DNA of 64,000 nt from Phycisphaerales bacterium. GTDB lineage: Bacteria; Planctomycetota; Phycisphaerae; Phycisphaerales; UBA1924. Position 1 is the stretch's first letter; every line of letters begins with the position of its first letter. Made by a program: the position numbers and the translations under genes. The stretch lies in contig JAIEOW010000026.1 in assembly GCA_019750095.1 (NCBI GenBank), positions 1 to 64,000 on the forward strand, written 5' to 3'. Below are positions 53,663-60,338 of the stretch, in pieces. The notes beneath the pieces were generated by a model. The model was not told the DNA's origin and ran no database searches. It was given only the letters and a program-made list of their open reading frames with translations.

Positions 53663-54670
53663 TCAGTTGCGTGAACAGGTCAGCGCGTCGCTGGCCTCAG
53701 TTGAAACGGTGTTGACCCACGAGCCGTCGGGCTCATAGCCCAGCGCGACAAGCGCCGAGCCCGCGGTCTGTTGAAACCACTCGGCGAGCGACGGCGTGAA
53801 GTATCGCCGCCAGTCACCGCTCTCGCCCTTGCGATAGAAACTGGTCAGGTCCTCGCGCCCGCCAAAGCCCGGTGCGGTGTTGGTCTCTTTCGACACCGGC
53901 GCGGCGAGCGCGGGATCGAGCCCGAGATGCTCATAGATTTCGCGCCGCCCGTTCTCAACGTCTGCTCGAAGCGACTCGTAGCGCACGAACTTGACATACG
54001 CCCCGAATCCTTCGGAACAGACCGAGGCCCAGATCCGCTGATCGTGCAGCACGTGATCCGCCCAGAAGTTTGCGTAGTACCGCACCCACGGCTCATGCGC
54101 CAGCAGGTTCGTCGCCGCCCGTCGCTGCGCCTCGGCGGAGCCATCGAGCCCCGCGAGCTGGGCGCGGTAAAACTCGCGCGTGCTCTCGTGGATCACGTCG
54201 GGTGCCTTGGTGTTGAGCAGGTGATACGTGTAGCTGACCAGCACATCGCGTCCGTCGCGCTGGATCACGATGTATCGCGCCTCGGGCGGCGAGATCATCA
54301 CGCGGAACAGCCGCGGCGTGTGATCGCCGAGCACCGCGGGAATCGATCGCCCCATGGGCTCAAGCCGTTCCTTTGCCCGCGTGACCAGACACTCGCGGAT
54401 GAGCTGCTGAAACGCTCGCTCGGCCGCTGATCGCTGCGGCTCAAGAGCGCCGAGATACCAAGGCAAGCTGGTGAACCCATCCATCGCCCAGCGCAGGATC
54501 AGGAAGTGAAACTCACCATCGCAGAAGCAGTCGGGATGCAGATTCAGCAGCGAAGAGACCCAGTTGGTCCCCGATCGCGGGTGGCCAGAGACAAACACGT
54601 AGCGATGCGGCAACTTCGCCGATCGACCGGTCTTGTCTTCAGCTCTGGATTTCCTGGACCAAGAAATCAC
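53663..54670 (-). CDS. Sulfotransferase 1 of 3
   Basis: A 335-residue PAPS-dependent sulfotransferase. The 5'-phosphosulfate loop is [18 protein letters not shown] (near residue 30), the 3'-phosphate site [17 protein letters not shown], and a late [22 protein letters not shown] that matches the R-K-G-x-x-G-D-W-K-N motif of cytosolic-type sulfotransferases. A possible catalytic base cannot be picked by eye. No signal peptide. Substrate unknown. It overlaps sulfotransferase 2 by four bases and lies 40 bases before groEL1. Confidence 0.9.
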   Translation of the reverse strand: MISWSRKSRAEDKTGRSAKLPHRYVFVSGHPRSGTNWVSSLLNLHPDCFCDGEFHFLILRWAMDGFTSLPWYLGALEPQRSAAERAFQQLIRECLVTRAKERLEPMGRSIPAVLGDHTPRLFRVMISPPEARYIVIQRDGRDVLVSYTYHLLNTKAPDVIHESTREFYRAQLAGLDGSAEAQRRAATNLLAHEPWVRYYANFWADHVLHDQRIWASVCSEGFGAYVKFVRYESLRADVENGRREIYEHLGLDPALAAPVSKETNTAPGFGGREDLTSFYRKGESGDWRRYFTPSLAEWFQQTAGSALVALGYEPDGSWVNTVSTEASDALTCSRN

Positions 54671-55794
54671 CAGTTGTCATCCTTCTCGTAGCCGAGTTCG
54701 ATCAGCGTGTCGCCGGCTTCATCCTTAAACCAGCCCTTCACGTCGTCGGTGAAGTACTGCACCCAGTCTCCCACTGCGCCCTTGCGGAACAAGCCGTGCG
54801 GATTCTCGGATGCCAGCTTCGGCTTCGTGCGCGTCTCGTCGCTCAATGGCCCGGCCTCCGCCGGATTCACGCCGAGGAATGAGTAGATGCGACTGCGCTC
54901 GCCCTCCGGATCGCGGTGGATGTTCTCGTATCGCACCACGAGCACGCGCGACTGCCAGTTCCAGAGCATCGGCGGACGATCCGCAAGCGGATTGACCTCT
55001 TCGATCAATCCCGCGTCGATCTTTTTGAGGCACTCCATGTCGACACGGAGGTGCCGCCGCCAGCGCCCCGCGAGCCGACGCAACCATCGCTCGCAGCCGA
55101 GCAGCTCGCCCGGGTTCTTCTTGAAGTGATCCGGATCCGCAAGGAACTTGGCTCGAGATTCGCCGAGCTCGGCGGCAAATCCGCCGTCGATGTAGTTGAA
55201 CCCGCCGTTCTTGAGTTCCTGATGCGCCCACGACACGAGAATGTCGCGCGGATCGCGGATGATCAGAAACTGCGGTGCACCCGGCAGAAGCACGCGGCAC
55301 GGCCTTGGCGTGCGATCACCCAGCCACGCCGCGCCCGGACGGTGCGCCGATGATGATCCGATGATTTCCTTGATCGTCCGGCGAAAGCTCTCAACCGCCT
55401 GCGTCCGCATCGGCTCGCGCGAGGCGGCGTGCCAGGACTTGCCCGTCAGGTCGTTCAGTGAGTTGTGCAGCGATTCAAATCGATACTCGCCGTCGATCCA
55501 GAGCTTGGGATGCAGTTTGATGACCGCGTCCATCCAATGCGTTCCCGAACGCGGATGGCCGCAAAAGAAGAACACGCGATGTTCGCGCCCATCGACGCGA
55601 ACGGTGTAGTTTTCCGCGTTGCGGCATGCTTCGAACGCCGGATTGCCATACTCGCGCCGATCGATACCGGCACGATGTCCGAGCACCGGCTGCTCGGTGT
55701 GACGCGGCGAGCGTCGCGCCGGAGCTTCCGCAGCGGCGCCCGGAGACACCACGCGAATCGCCGATCGAACGATGCGCTTGATGCCGGTGTTCAT
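54667..55794 (-). CDS. Sulfotransferase 2 of 3
   Basis: A 375-residue PAPS-dependent sulfotransferase. The nucleotide loop is FCGHPRSGTHWMDAVIKLHP, the 3'-phosphate site FLIIRDPRDILVSWAHQ, and the C-terminal motif LFRKGAVGDWVQYFTDDVKGWF. Compared with copy 1 it has a longer basic N-terminus (MNTGIKRIVRSAIRV) before the core. Start at 55794 overlaps the copy 3 stop by four bases (ATGA), so the three genes are translationally coupled. The set looks like tandem duplicates that have diverged. Confidence 0.9.
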   Translation of the reverse strand: MNTGIKRIVRSAIRVVSPGAAAEAPARRSPRHTEQPVLGHRAGIDRREYGNPAFEACRNAENYTVRVDGREHRVFFFCGHPRSGTHWMDAVIKLHPKLWIDGEYRFESLHNSLNDLTGKSWHAASREPMRTQAVESFRRTIKEIIGSSSAHRPGAAWLGDRTPRPCRVLLPGAPQFLIIRDPRDILVSWAHQELKNGGFNYIDGGFAAELGESRAKFLADPDHFKKNPGELLGCERWLRRLAGRWRRHLRVDMECLKKIDAGLIEEVNPLADRPPMLWNWQSRVLVVRYENIHRDPEGERSRIYSFLGVNPAEAGPLSDETRTKPKLASENPHGLFRKGAVGDWVQYFTDDVKGWFKDEAGDTLIELGYEKDDNW

Positions 55795-56837
55795 GATGCC
55801 GCCCCGATCTGGGGCGATGCCCATGAGGCGTTCTGCTCATACTCTGCGCGTAAAAGCGCGTCGCCCGCGACTTCCTGAAACCACGCGCACTGCTGGGGGG
55901 TGAACATCGAGCGCCACTCCCCTACTTCGCCTTTGCGATAGAACTTCGACGGCGCGGGTTCATCAAATCCCGGAAGCGTCCGGGTCTCTCGGCTGAGCGG
56001 AGCCGCGGCGGCGGGATCAAGCCCAAGAAACGCGTAGAGCGACGCACGCGCTGCCGCGATGTCCTCGTGCATCCGTTCATACACAAGTTGGAGCACCGGC
56101 GTGCCACACTCGCGCAGGCGCGGCGCCTCGTCGAGTTCGCGGTGCACCATGTCGGCCCAGGTCTTGGCGTGCGTGCGGAACCAACGCTCGTCGCCCAGGT
56201 ACCCAGAGCCCGGCTCGGCGAACGCCGCGGGATCCTGCTGAAACCTCGGATTGAATCGCTCGGCCGACGCTCGCATCTCGGGCATTAACAGGTCGATGTT
56301 CTTGGTGCGCAAGTGCTGAAAGTTCCAGCTCACCATCACGTCTCGACCATCGCGTCGAATGTTCACGATCGGCGCGCCGGGCAGCAGTTCTTGCAGCAGC
56401 CGCGGCGTGCGATCGCCGATCCATGTTGCCGTCGGTTTGTCACGTGTCTCGGCAAACATCACGCGCCGGACAAACGCGTGATACGAGTCGTCGATCACGC
56501 CACGCAATCGCGGACGAGCCGTGAGATACCAGCGTGTATCCACCAGTTCATCCACGCCGCGGCGGAGAGCTTCGAGGTGAAACTCGCCCTTCACGATCAC
56601 ATCCGGGTGCTGGTTCAGAATGTTCTCAACCCAGTGCGTGCCGGACTTGTAGCAGCCGGTGATGAAAAAGAATCTATGGCGGCGCTCGCCGTCGCGGATG
56701 CTGAACGCGTCGCCGTCGGGCACGTCGCAGCATCGCCATGGCCGCGCGTCGATGCTCACCGCCGCGTCTGCGCGCGTCGAAGCCGGGGCAAACACGCCCA
56801 CGGTGCTCTTCAGAAGTTGGCGCAGTGCGGCAGCCAT
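55791..56837 (-). CDS. Sulfotransferase 3 of 3
   Basis: A 348-residue PAPS-dependent sulfotransferase, first of three in transcription order. Loop FFITGCYKSGTHWVENILNQHP (the classical K-S-G-T form), 3'-phosphate site IVNIRRDGRDVMVSWNFQH, C-terminal FYRKGEVGEWRSMFTPQQCAWF. I use the ATG at 56837; an in-frame GTG at 56861 lies inside the groES terminator stem. No ribosome site stands out for either. The gene follows groES by about 70 bases with a terminator between, so its expression may depend on read-through or an internal promoter. Confidence 0.88.
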   Translation of the reverse strand: MAAALRQLLKSTVGVFAPASTRADAAVSIDARPWRCCDVPDGDAFSIRDGERRHRFFFITGCYKSGTHWVENILNQHPDVIVKGEFHLEALRRGVDELVDTRWYLTARPRLRGVIDDSYHAFVRRVMFAETRDKPTATWIGDRTPRLLQELLPGAPIVNIRRDGRDVMVSWNFQHLRTKNIDLLMPEMRASAERFNPRFQQDPAAFAEPGSGYLGDERWFRTHAKTWADMVHRELDEAPRLRECGTPVLQLVYERMHEDIAAARASLYAFLGLDPAAAAPLSRETRTLPGFDEPAPSKFYRKGEVGEWRSMFTPQQCAWFQEVAGDALLRAEYEQNASWASPQIGAAS

Positions 56838-56852
56838 GATTGGTTCGAATCG

Positions 56853-56889
56853 AAAAAGCACAAGGGCTCGGCAGTGCTCCGAACCCTTG
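56853..56889 (-). terminator. Intrinsic terminator or attenuator between groES and sulfotransferases
   Basis: On the minus strand an 11-bp stem with one mismatch (56861-56889, seven-base loop) is followed by TGCTTTTT (56853-56860). It begins 20 bases after the groES stop and ends about 16 bases before the sulfotransferase 3 start. Confidence 0.65.
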
Positions 56890-56909
56890 CACAGAGATCG
56901 GAATCCGCG

Positions 56910-57197
56910 TTAGTCGAGAACGCCGAGCAGTTCGCTCTCACGCAGGATCAGGAACTTGTCGCCCTTGAGCTCAACCTCGGTCCCGGCATACTTGCCATAG
57001 ACCACAGTGTCGCCCTTGCGGACCGACATCTGGGCGCGCCCGCCGTTGTCCAGGCGCTTGCCCGGGCCCGTCGCCAGGACTTCACCCTTGACGGGCTTTT
57101 CCTTGGCGGATTCGGGCAGGAAGATGCCGGAGGCGGTCTTGGACTCGGACTCGATGGGCTTGACGAGGACGCGGTCGTCCATGGGTTTGATGGCCAT
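56910..57197 (-). CDS. groS: Co-chaperonin GroES
   Basis: A 95-residue lid for the GroEL chamber. MAIKPMDDRVLVKPIESESKTASGIFLPESAKEKP includes the mobile loop (SKTASGIFLP) that binds GroEL, and GKRLDNGGRAQMSVRKGDTVVYGKYAG is the standard roof and core. AGGAG lies seven bases upstream of the ATG. It is the only groES seen here and would have to serve both GroEL copies. It follows hicA by 16 bases and precedes a terminator. No CIRCE element is visible. Confidence 0.97.
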   Translation of the reverse strand: MAIKPMDDRVLVKPIESESKTASGIFLPESAKEKPVKGEVLATGPGKRLDNGGRAQMSVRKGDTVVYGKYAGTEVELKGDKFLILRESELLGVLD

Positions 57198-57213
57198 TGC
57201 AAAGCTCCTGGTG

Positions 57214-57444
57214 CTAGTCGAGAAGTGCGATGAACTGTTCTAAGGTGAGGCCGGCGTCTCGGATGAGCCCTCGAAGCAGGCCTCTAGCTAGCTCTTTGTG
57301 ATTCGGGACGGACAAGTGTCGGTGCGGGGGTTCGCTTCTTCGAATGATCACGTGACTTCCCGTATGATGATGAACCGCGTAGCCGATCTTCCCAAACGCG
57401 CGAACCGCATCGGCGCCCGAGATGACCGGCAAGCGCGAGCCCAT
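57214..57444 (-). CDS. hicA: HicA-family mRNA interferase toxin
   Basis: A 76-residue toxin. GADAVRAFGKIGYAVHHHTGSHVIIRR has the conserved active-site His in the G-S-H motif, followed by HRHLSVPNHKELARGLLRGLIRDAGLT, typical of the HicA (YcfA) double-stranded RNA-binding fold. The N-terminus is short and the catalytic His is intact, so it may be active. It overlaps the hicB stop by one base (TGATG). The pair lies between groEL2 and groES, 16 bases before groES. Confidence 0.92.
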   Translation of the reverse strand: MGSRLPVISGADAVRAFGKIGYAVHHHTGSHVIIRRSEPPHRHLSVPNHKELARGLLRGLIRDAGLTLEQFIALLD

Positions 57445-57668
57445 CAGATCGCCTTTCCAAACGGGATGTCAACAACTTCCTCGGTGATGGGCAGAGGGAT
57501 CGGATCGCCGCTTTTGGCAAGACTCTCCAAGTAACCTCTCATCGCATCTTGAATGTTGGCGAGTGCCTCGTCGCGTGTACCACCCTGGCTCCAGCATCCC
57601 GGAAGCGTTGGGCAGTTTGCGACGAACACGCCGTCTTCGTCTTGCTCGATGAGAATTCGGAACTTCAT
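57444..57668 (-). CDS. hicB: HicB-family antitoxin, short form
   Basis: A 74-residue antitoxin with the HicB partial RNase H-like fold: MKFRILIEQDEDGVFVANCPTLPGC, then SQGGTRDEALANIQDAMRGYLESL. It lacks the C-terminal helix-turn-helix or ribbon-helix-helix that longer HicB proteins use for autoregulation, so control of the pair may be left to the groEL2 promoter. It follows groEL2 by 23 bases and overlaps hicA by one base, and both face the same way as the chaperonin genes. Confidence 0.92.
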   Translation of the reverse strand: MKFRILIEQDEDGVFVANCPTLPGCWSQGGTRDEALANIQDAMRGYLESLAKSGDPIPLPITEEVVDIPFGKAI

Positions 57669-57691
57669 GGAGAGCTCGCTTTCGCTCGGCC

Positions 57692-59461
57692 TTAGAACCC
57701 CATCCCGCCCATGCCACCCATCCCACCCATGCCCGGCATGCCGCCCATGCCACCGCCGCCACCATGTCCGTGGCCGTGATCGTGGTCATGGTCGTCCTTG
57801 TCCTTGGGCTTCTCCGTGATGATGCAGTCTGCGGCGAGCAGGATCGTCGCGACCGAGCAGGCATTCTGCAGGGCGCAGAGCTCGACCTTGGCCGGGGTGA
57901 GCACACCCTGCTTCACCATGTCGCCATACTCAAGGGTCAGGGCGTTGAAGCCAAAGCTCGGGGACTTCTCGCCGCCTTCGTCCACCTTGGCCACCACCAC
58001 GGTGCCCTTCTCGCCCGCGTTGTCGGCGATGGTCTGCAGAGGCACGGTCAGCGCCCGGGCCACCACGTCGATGCCGGCGGCGAAGTCGTACTTGTAGTGC
58101 CCGACGTCGTCGGCGGTCTTGTCGTCGCCCTTGCCGGGCGCGCCATAGACGCTCTTGAACTCCTTGAGATTCAGCAGCGCGCGACGGGCGCGGATGAAGC
58201 TCACGCCGCCGCCGGGGACGATTCCGTCGCCCACCGCGGCGCGGACGGCATGCAGCGCGTCCTCGTAGCGGGCCTTCTTCTCCTTCAGTTCGGCCTCCGA
58301 TGCCGCCCCGACGTTGATCTGGGCCACGCCACCCGCGAGCTTCGCCAGACGCTCCTGGAGCTTCTCACGGTCATAGTCGCTGGTCGTCGTGTCGATCTCG
58401 GCGCGAATCTGAGCGATGCGGGCCTGGATCGCCTTGGTTTCGCCAGCACCTTCGATGATCGTTGTGTTGTCCGCGTCGATCTCGATCTTCTTGGCGATGC
58501 CCAGATGCGCCAGCTCAACGGTGTCCAGTTCGGTGCCGGTGTCCTTCATGATCGGCGTCGCACCGGTCAGGATCGCGATGTCTTCCAGCATGGCCTTGCG
58601 ACGATCCCCATAGCCCGGAGCCTTGACGGCGCAGACCTGCAGGGTCCCGCGGAGCTTGTTGATCACCAGCGTCGACAACGCCTCTCCCGACACATCCTCC
58701 GCGATGATGATCAGCGGCTTCTTGGCCTGCATCACCTTCTCGAGCAGCGGGACCAGCTTGCTGACGCTCTCGATCTTGTCTTCGTGAATGAGAATCAGGG
58801 CCTTGTCGAACGTGCAGTTCATGTCGTCGGGATTGGTCACGAAGTTCGGCGAGAGGAACCCGCGGTCAAACTGCATGCCTTCAACCACGTCGACCGTCGT
58901 CTCCTGAGTCTTGCCCTCTTCGATCGTGATCACGCCGTCGGCGCCGACCTTGGCAAACGCCTCGGCGAGGGTCTTGCCGATGATCGGATCGTTGTTAGCG
59001 CTGATGGTGGCGATGTTCTGAATGTCGCCGCTCTTGGGCGAGCGATCCACGGGCTTGGCGAGCTTGCGGATCTCATCCCCCGCGACATCGACGGCCTTCT
59101 TCATGCCGCGCACGAGCTGGTTGGCGTCAACGCCGGATGCGACGTACTTCAGACCCTCTCGGAACAGCGCCTCGGCGAGCACGGTTGCGGTGGTGGTGCC
59201 GTCGCCCGCGTCGTCGGAGGACTTGCTGGCGGCTTCCTTGACCAGACGCGCGCCCATGTTCTGGGCCTTGTCGCGGAGCTCGATCTCTTCCGCGACGCTC
59301 ACGCCGTCCTTGGTGACGGTCGGGCCGCCCCAGGACTTGTCCAAAATGGCGTTCCGGCCGCGGGGGCCGAGCGTGCTCTTGACGGCCCGAGAGAGCTTTT
59401 CAACGCCCGCAAGAAGGGCCTGACGTGCCTCGACATCGAACGTGAGTTCCTTGACGGCCAT
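57692..59461 (-). CDS. groL: Chaperonin GroEL, copy 2 (His/Asp-rich and Gly-Met tail)
   Basis: A 589-residue chaperonin subunit. ATP-site motifs [24 protein letters not shown] and [14 protein letters not shown] are intact. It has about 20 extra residues near 440 ([20 protein letters not shown]) absent in copy 1. The C-terminus has [20 protein letters not shown] followed by repeated Gly-Met-Gly-Gly units ([14 protein letters not shown]). The Gly-Met part resembles classical GroEL; the His/Asp stretch suggests metal binding, as in the His-rich tail of some mycobacterial GroEL1 proteins. It is the first gene of the island and is preceded by a sigma-54-type promoter. Confidence 0.96.
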   Translation of the reverse strand: MAVKELTFDVEARQALLAGVEKLSRAVKSTLGPRGRNAILDKSWGGPTVTKDGVSVAEEIELRDKAQNMGARLVKEAASKSSDDAGDGTTTATVLAEALFREGLKYVASGVDANQLVRGMKKAVDVAGDEIRKLAKPVDRSPKSGDIQNIATISANNDPIIGKTLAEAFAKVGADGVITIEEGKTQETTVDVVEGMQFDRGFLSPNFVTNPDDMNCTFDKALILIHEDKIESVSKLVPLLEKVMQAKKPLIIIAEDVSGEALSTLVINKLRGTLQVCAVKAPGYGDRRKAMLEDIAILTGATPIMKDTGTELDTVELAHLGIAKKIEIDADNTTIIEGAGETKAIQARIAQIRAEIDTTTSDYDREKLQERLAKLAGGVAQINVGAASEAELKEKKARYEDALHAVRAAVGDGIVPGGGVSFIRARRALLNLKEFKSVYGAPGKGDDKTADDVGHYKYDFAAGIDVVARALTVPLQTIADNAGEKGTVVVAKVDEGGEKSPSFGFNALTLEYGDMVKQGVLTPAKVELCALQNACSVATILLAADCIITEKPKDKDDHDHDHGHGHGGGGGMGGMPGMGGMGGMGGMGF

Positions 59462-59501
59462 GTGGGACGATCTCCGAATGAATCGCGAAAAGAGGGAATC
59501 T

Positions 59502-59513
59502 CCCCAATTGGGG
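59502..59513. promoter_or_regulatory. Perfect palindrome at predicted groEL2 transcript start
   Basis: CCCCAATTGGGG, a 12-bp perfect palindrome located directly after the predicted sigma-54 start point. It could be a repressor site or an RNA element in the groEL2 leader. Confidence 0.4.
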
Positions 59514-59525
59514 TGCTGGACACAG

Positions 59526-59542
59526 GGCAACCTCCGTGCCAA
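59526..59542 (-). promoter_or_regulatory. Sigma-54 (-24/-12) promoter for groEL2
   Basis: On the minus strand TTGGCACG-GAGG-TTGCC. All eight bases of the -24 element and the TTGC of the -12 element match the RpoN consensus. Ten bases separate the GG and GC cores, as required. It points at groEL2, whose start lies 65 bases downstream. Confidence 0.7.
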
Positions 59543-59612
59543 CGACGATCGCCCGCAAACGTCCGCCGAACCCGCCCTGCTGCTGTCATTGGTCGTCCGA
59601 GAAGGCCATCAC

Positions 59613-59627
59613 CTGCCAAGTTGGCAG
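59613..59627. promoter_or_regulatory. Palindrome upstream of the sigma-54 promoter, possible activator site
   Basis: CTGCCAA-G-TTGGCAG, a perfect 7-1-7 inverted repeat about 105 bases upstream of the predicted groEL2 start. This is the usual distance for enhancer-binding proteins that activate RpoN. It also lies upstream of the divergent nuoA. Confidence 0.45.
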
Positions 59628-59688
59628 AAACCCGAAATTCCTCTGCGGGCGGGACGTCGGGGGCAAAACCGGCTAACATCGCCCGCCC

Positions 59689-60123
59689 ATGGCCATGCCC
59701 CTTGCGATCCACTCTGAGCCCGCCTTCGTCGCCAGTCTGGCGGCGTCGGACCTGTCGTCGTATGTCCCGGTGATGATCCTGATCACCATGGCGATCACGT
59801 TCGGGATCATCAATGTCTTTGGCTCGCTGGTGATCGGGCCTCGACGCGACGGTCCAACCAAGAGTGCGGCGTACGAGAGCGGCATGAACGCCGTGGGCAC
59901 GGCCCGCAAGCGGTTCAACGTGCGGTTCTATCTGATCGCGATGGTCTTTCTGGTGTTCGACATCGAGATCATCTTTCTGTACCCCTGGGCGGTGACGTTT
60001 CCGAATCTGGCCCAAGGGACCAACGAGTCGCTGATCTGGCTGGCACGCATCCTCTTCTTCGTGTTCACGACGGTGATCGCGTACGTCTATGGCGTCCGCA
60101 AGGGTGTGTTCAAGTTCGACTGA
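59689..60123 (+). CDS. nuoA: NADH-quinone oxidoreductase subunit A
   Basis: A 144-residue membrane subunit of complex I. Three hydrophobic helices (VPVMILITMAITFGIINVFG, YLIAMVFLVFDIEIIFLYPWAV, WLARILFFVFTTVIAYVYG) with the conserved KRFNVRFYLIAMVFLVFDIEIIFLYPWA block and a Y-E-S-G segment (AAYESGMNAVGTA). Starts at 59689 or 59695 both fit; no ribosome site is evident. No other nuo gene follows, which is unusual because nuoA normally leads an operon. It is divergent from groEL2. Confidence 0.95.
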   Translation: MAMPLAIHSEPAFVASLAASDLSSYVPVMILITMAITFGIINVFGSLVIGPRRDGPTKSAAYESGMNAVGTARKRFNVRFYLIAMVFLVFDIEIIFLYPWAVTFPNLAQGTNESLIWLARILFFVFTTVIAYVYGVRKGVFKFD

Positions 60124-60338
60124 TCGCACGTCCCGATTGGTTATCGCCGAATCGGTGTGACTGAACGAAGCTCGGCGCGCGAATGGCTCGAGAACCCGGG
60201 TGCGGCGTCAGGGTGAACAGCGAATCTGCACGTCCTCACGGGTTATTCGTGGCGCGGTCATCCGACTTCTTAGGAAGTTGGTTCCCAGTGGGGTCGATAG
60301 TCAGGATTGCCTGTGCAATACCTGTCGACCGTCCACGA

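Noticed and set aside
51946-53715. A 589-codon open frame opposite groEL1
   Set aside because: Same reason: antisense shadow of a conserved gene.
57198-57240. CTAGCACC before groES as a possible CIRCE half
   Set aside because: CIRCE needs TTAGCACTC and its inverted copy nine bases away; the second half is missing.
57764-59773. A 669-codon open frame on the plus strand opposite groEL2
   Set aside because: It is a shadow of a conserved chaperonin gene; its product has no recognisable motif.
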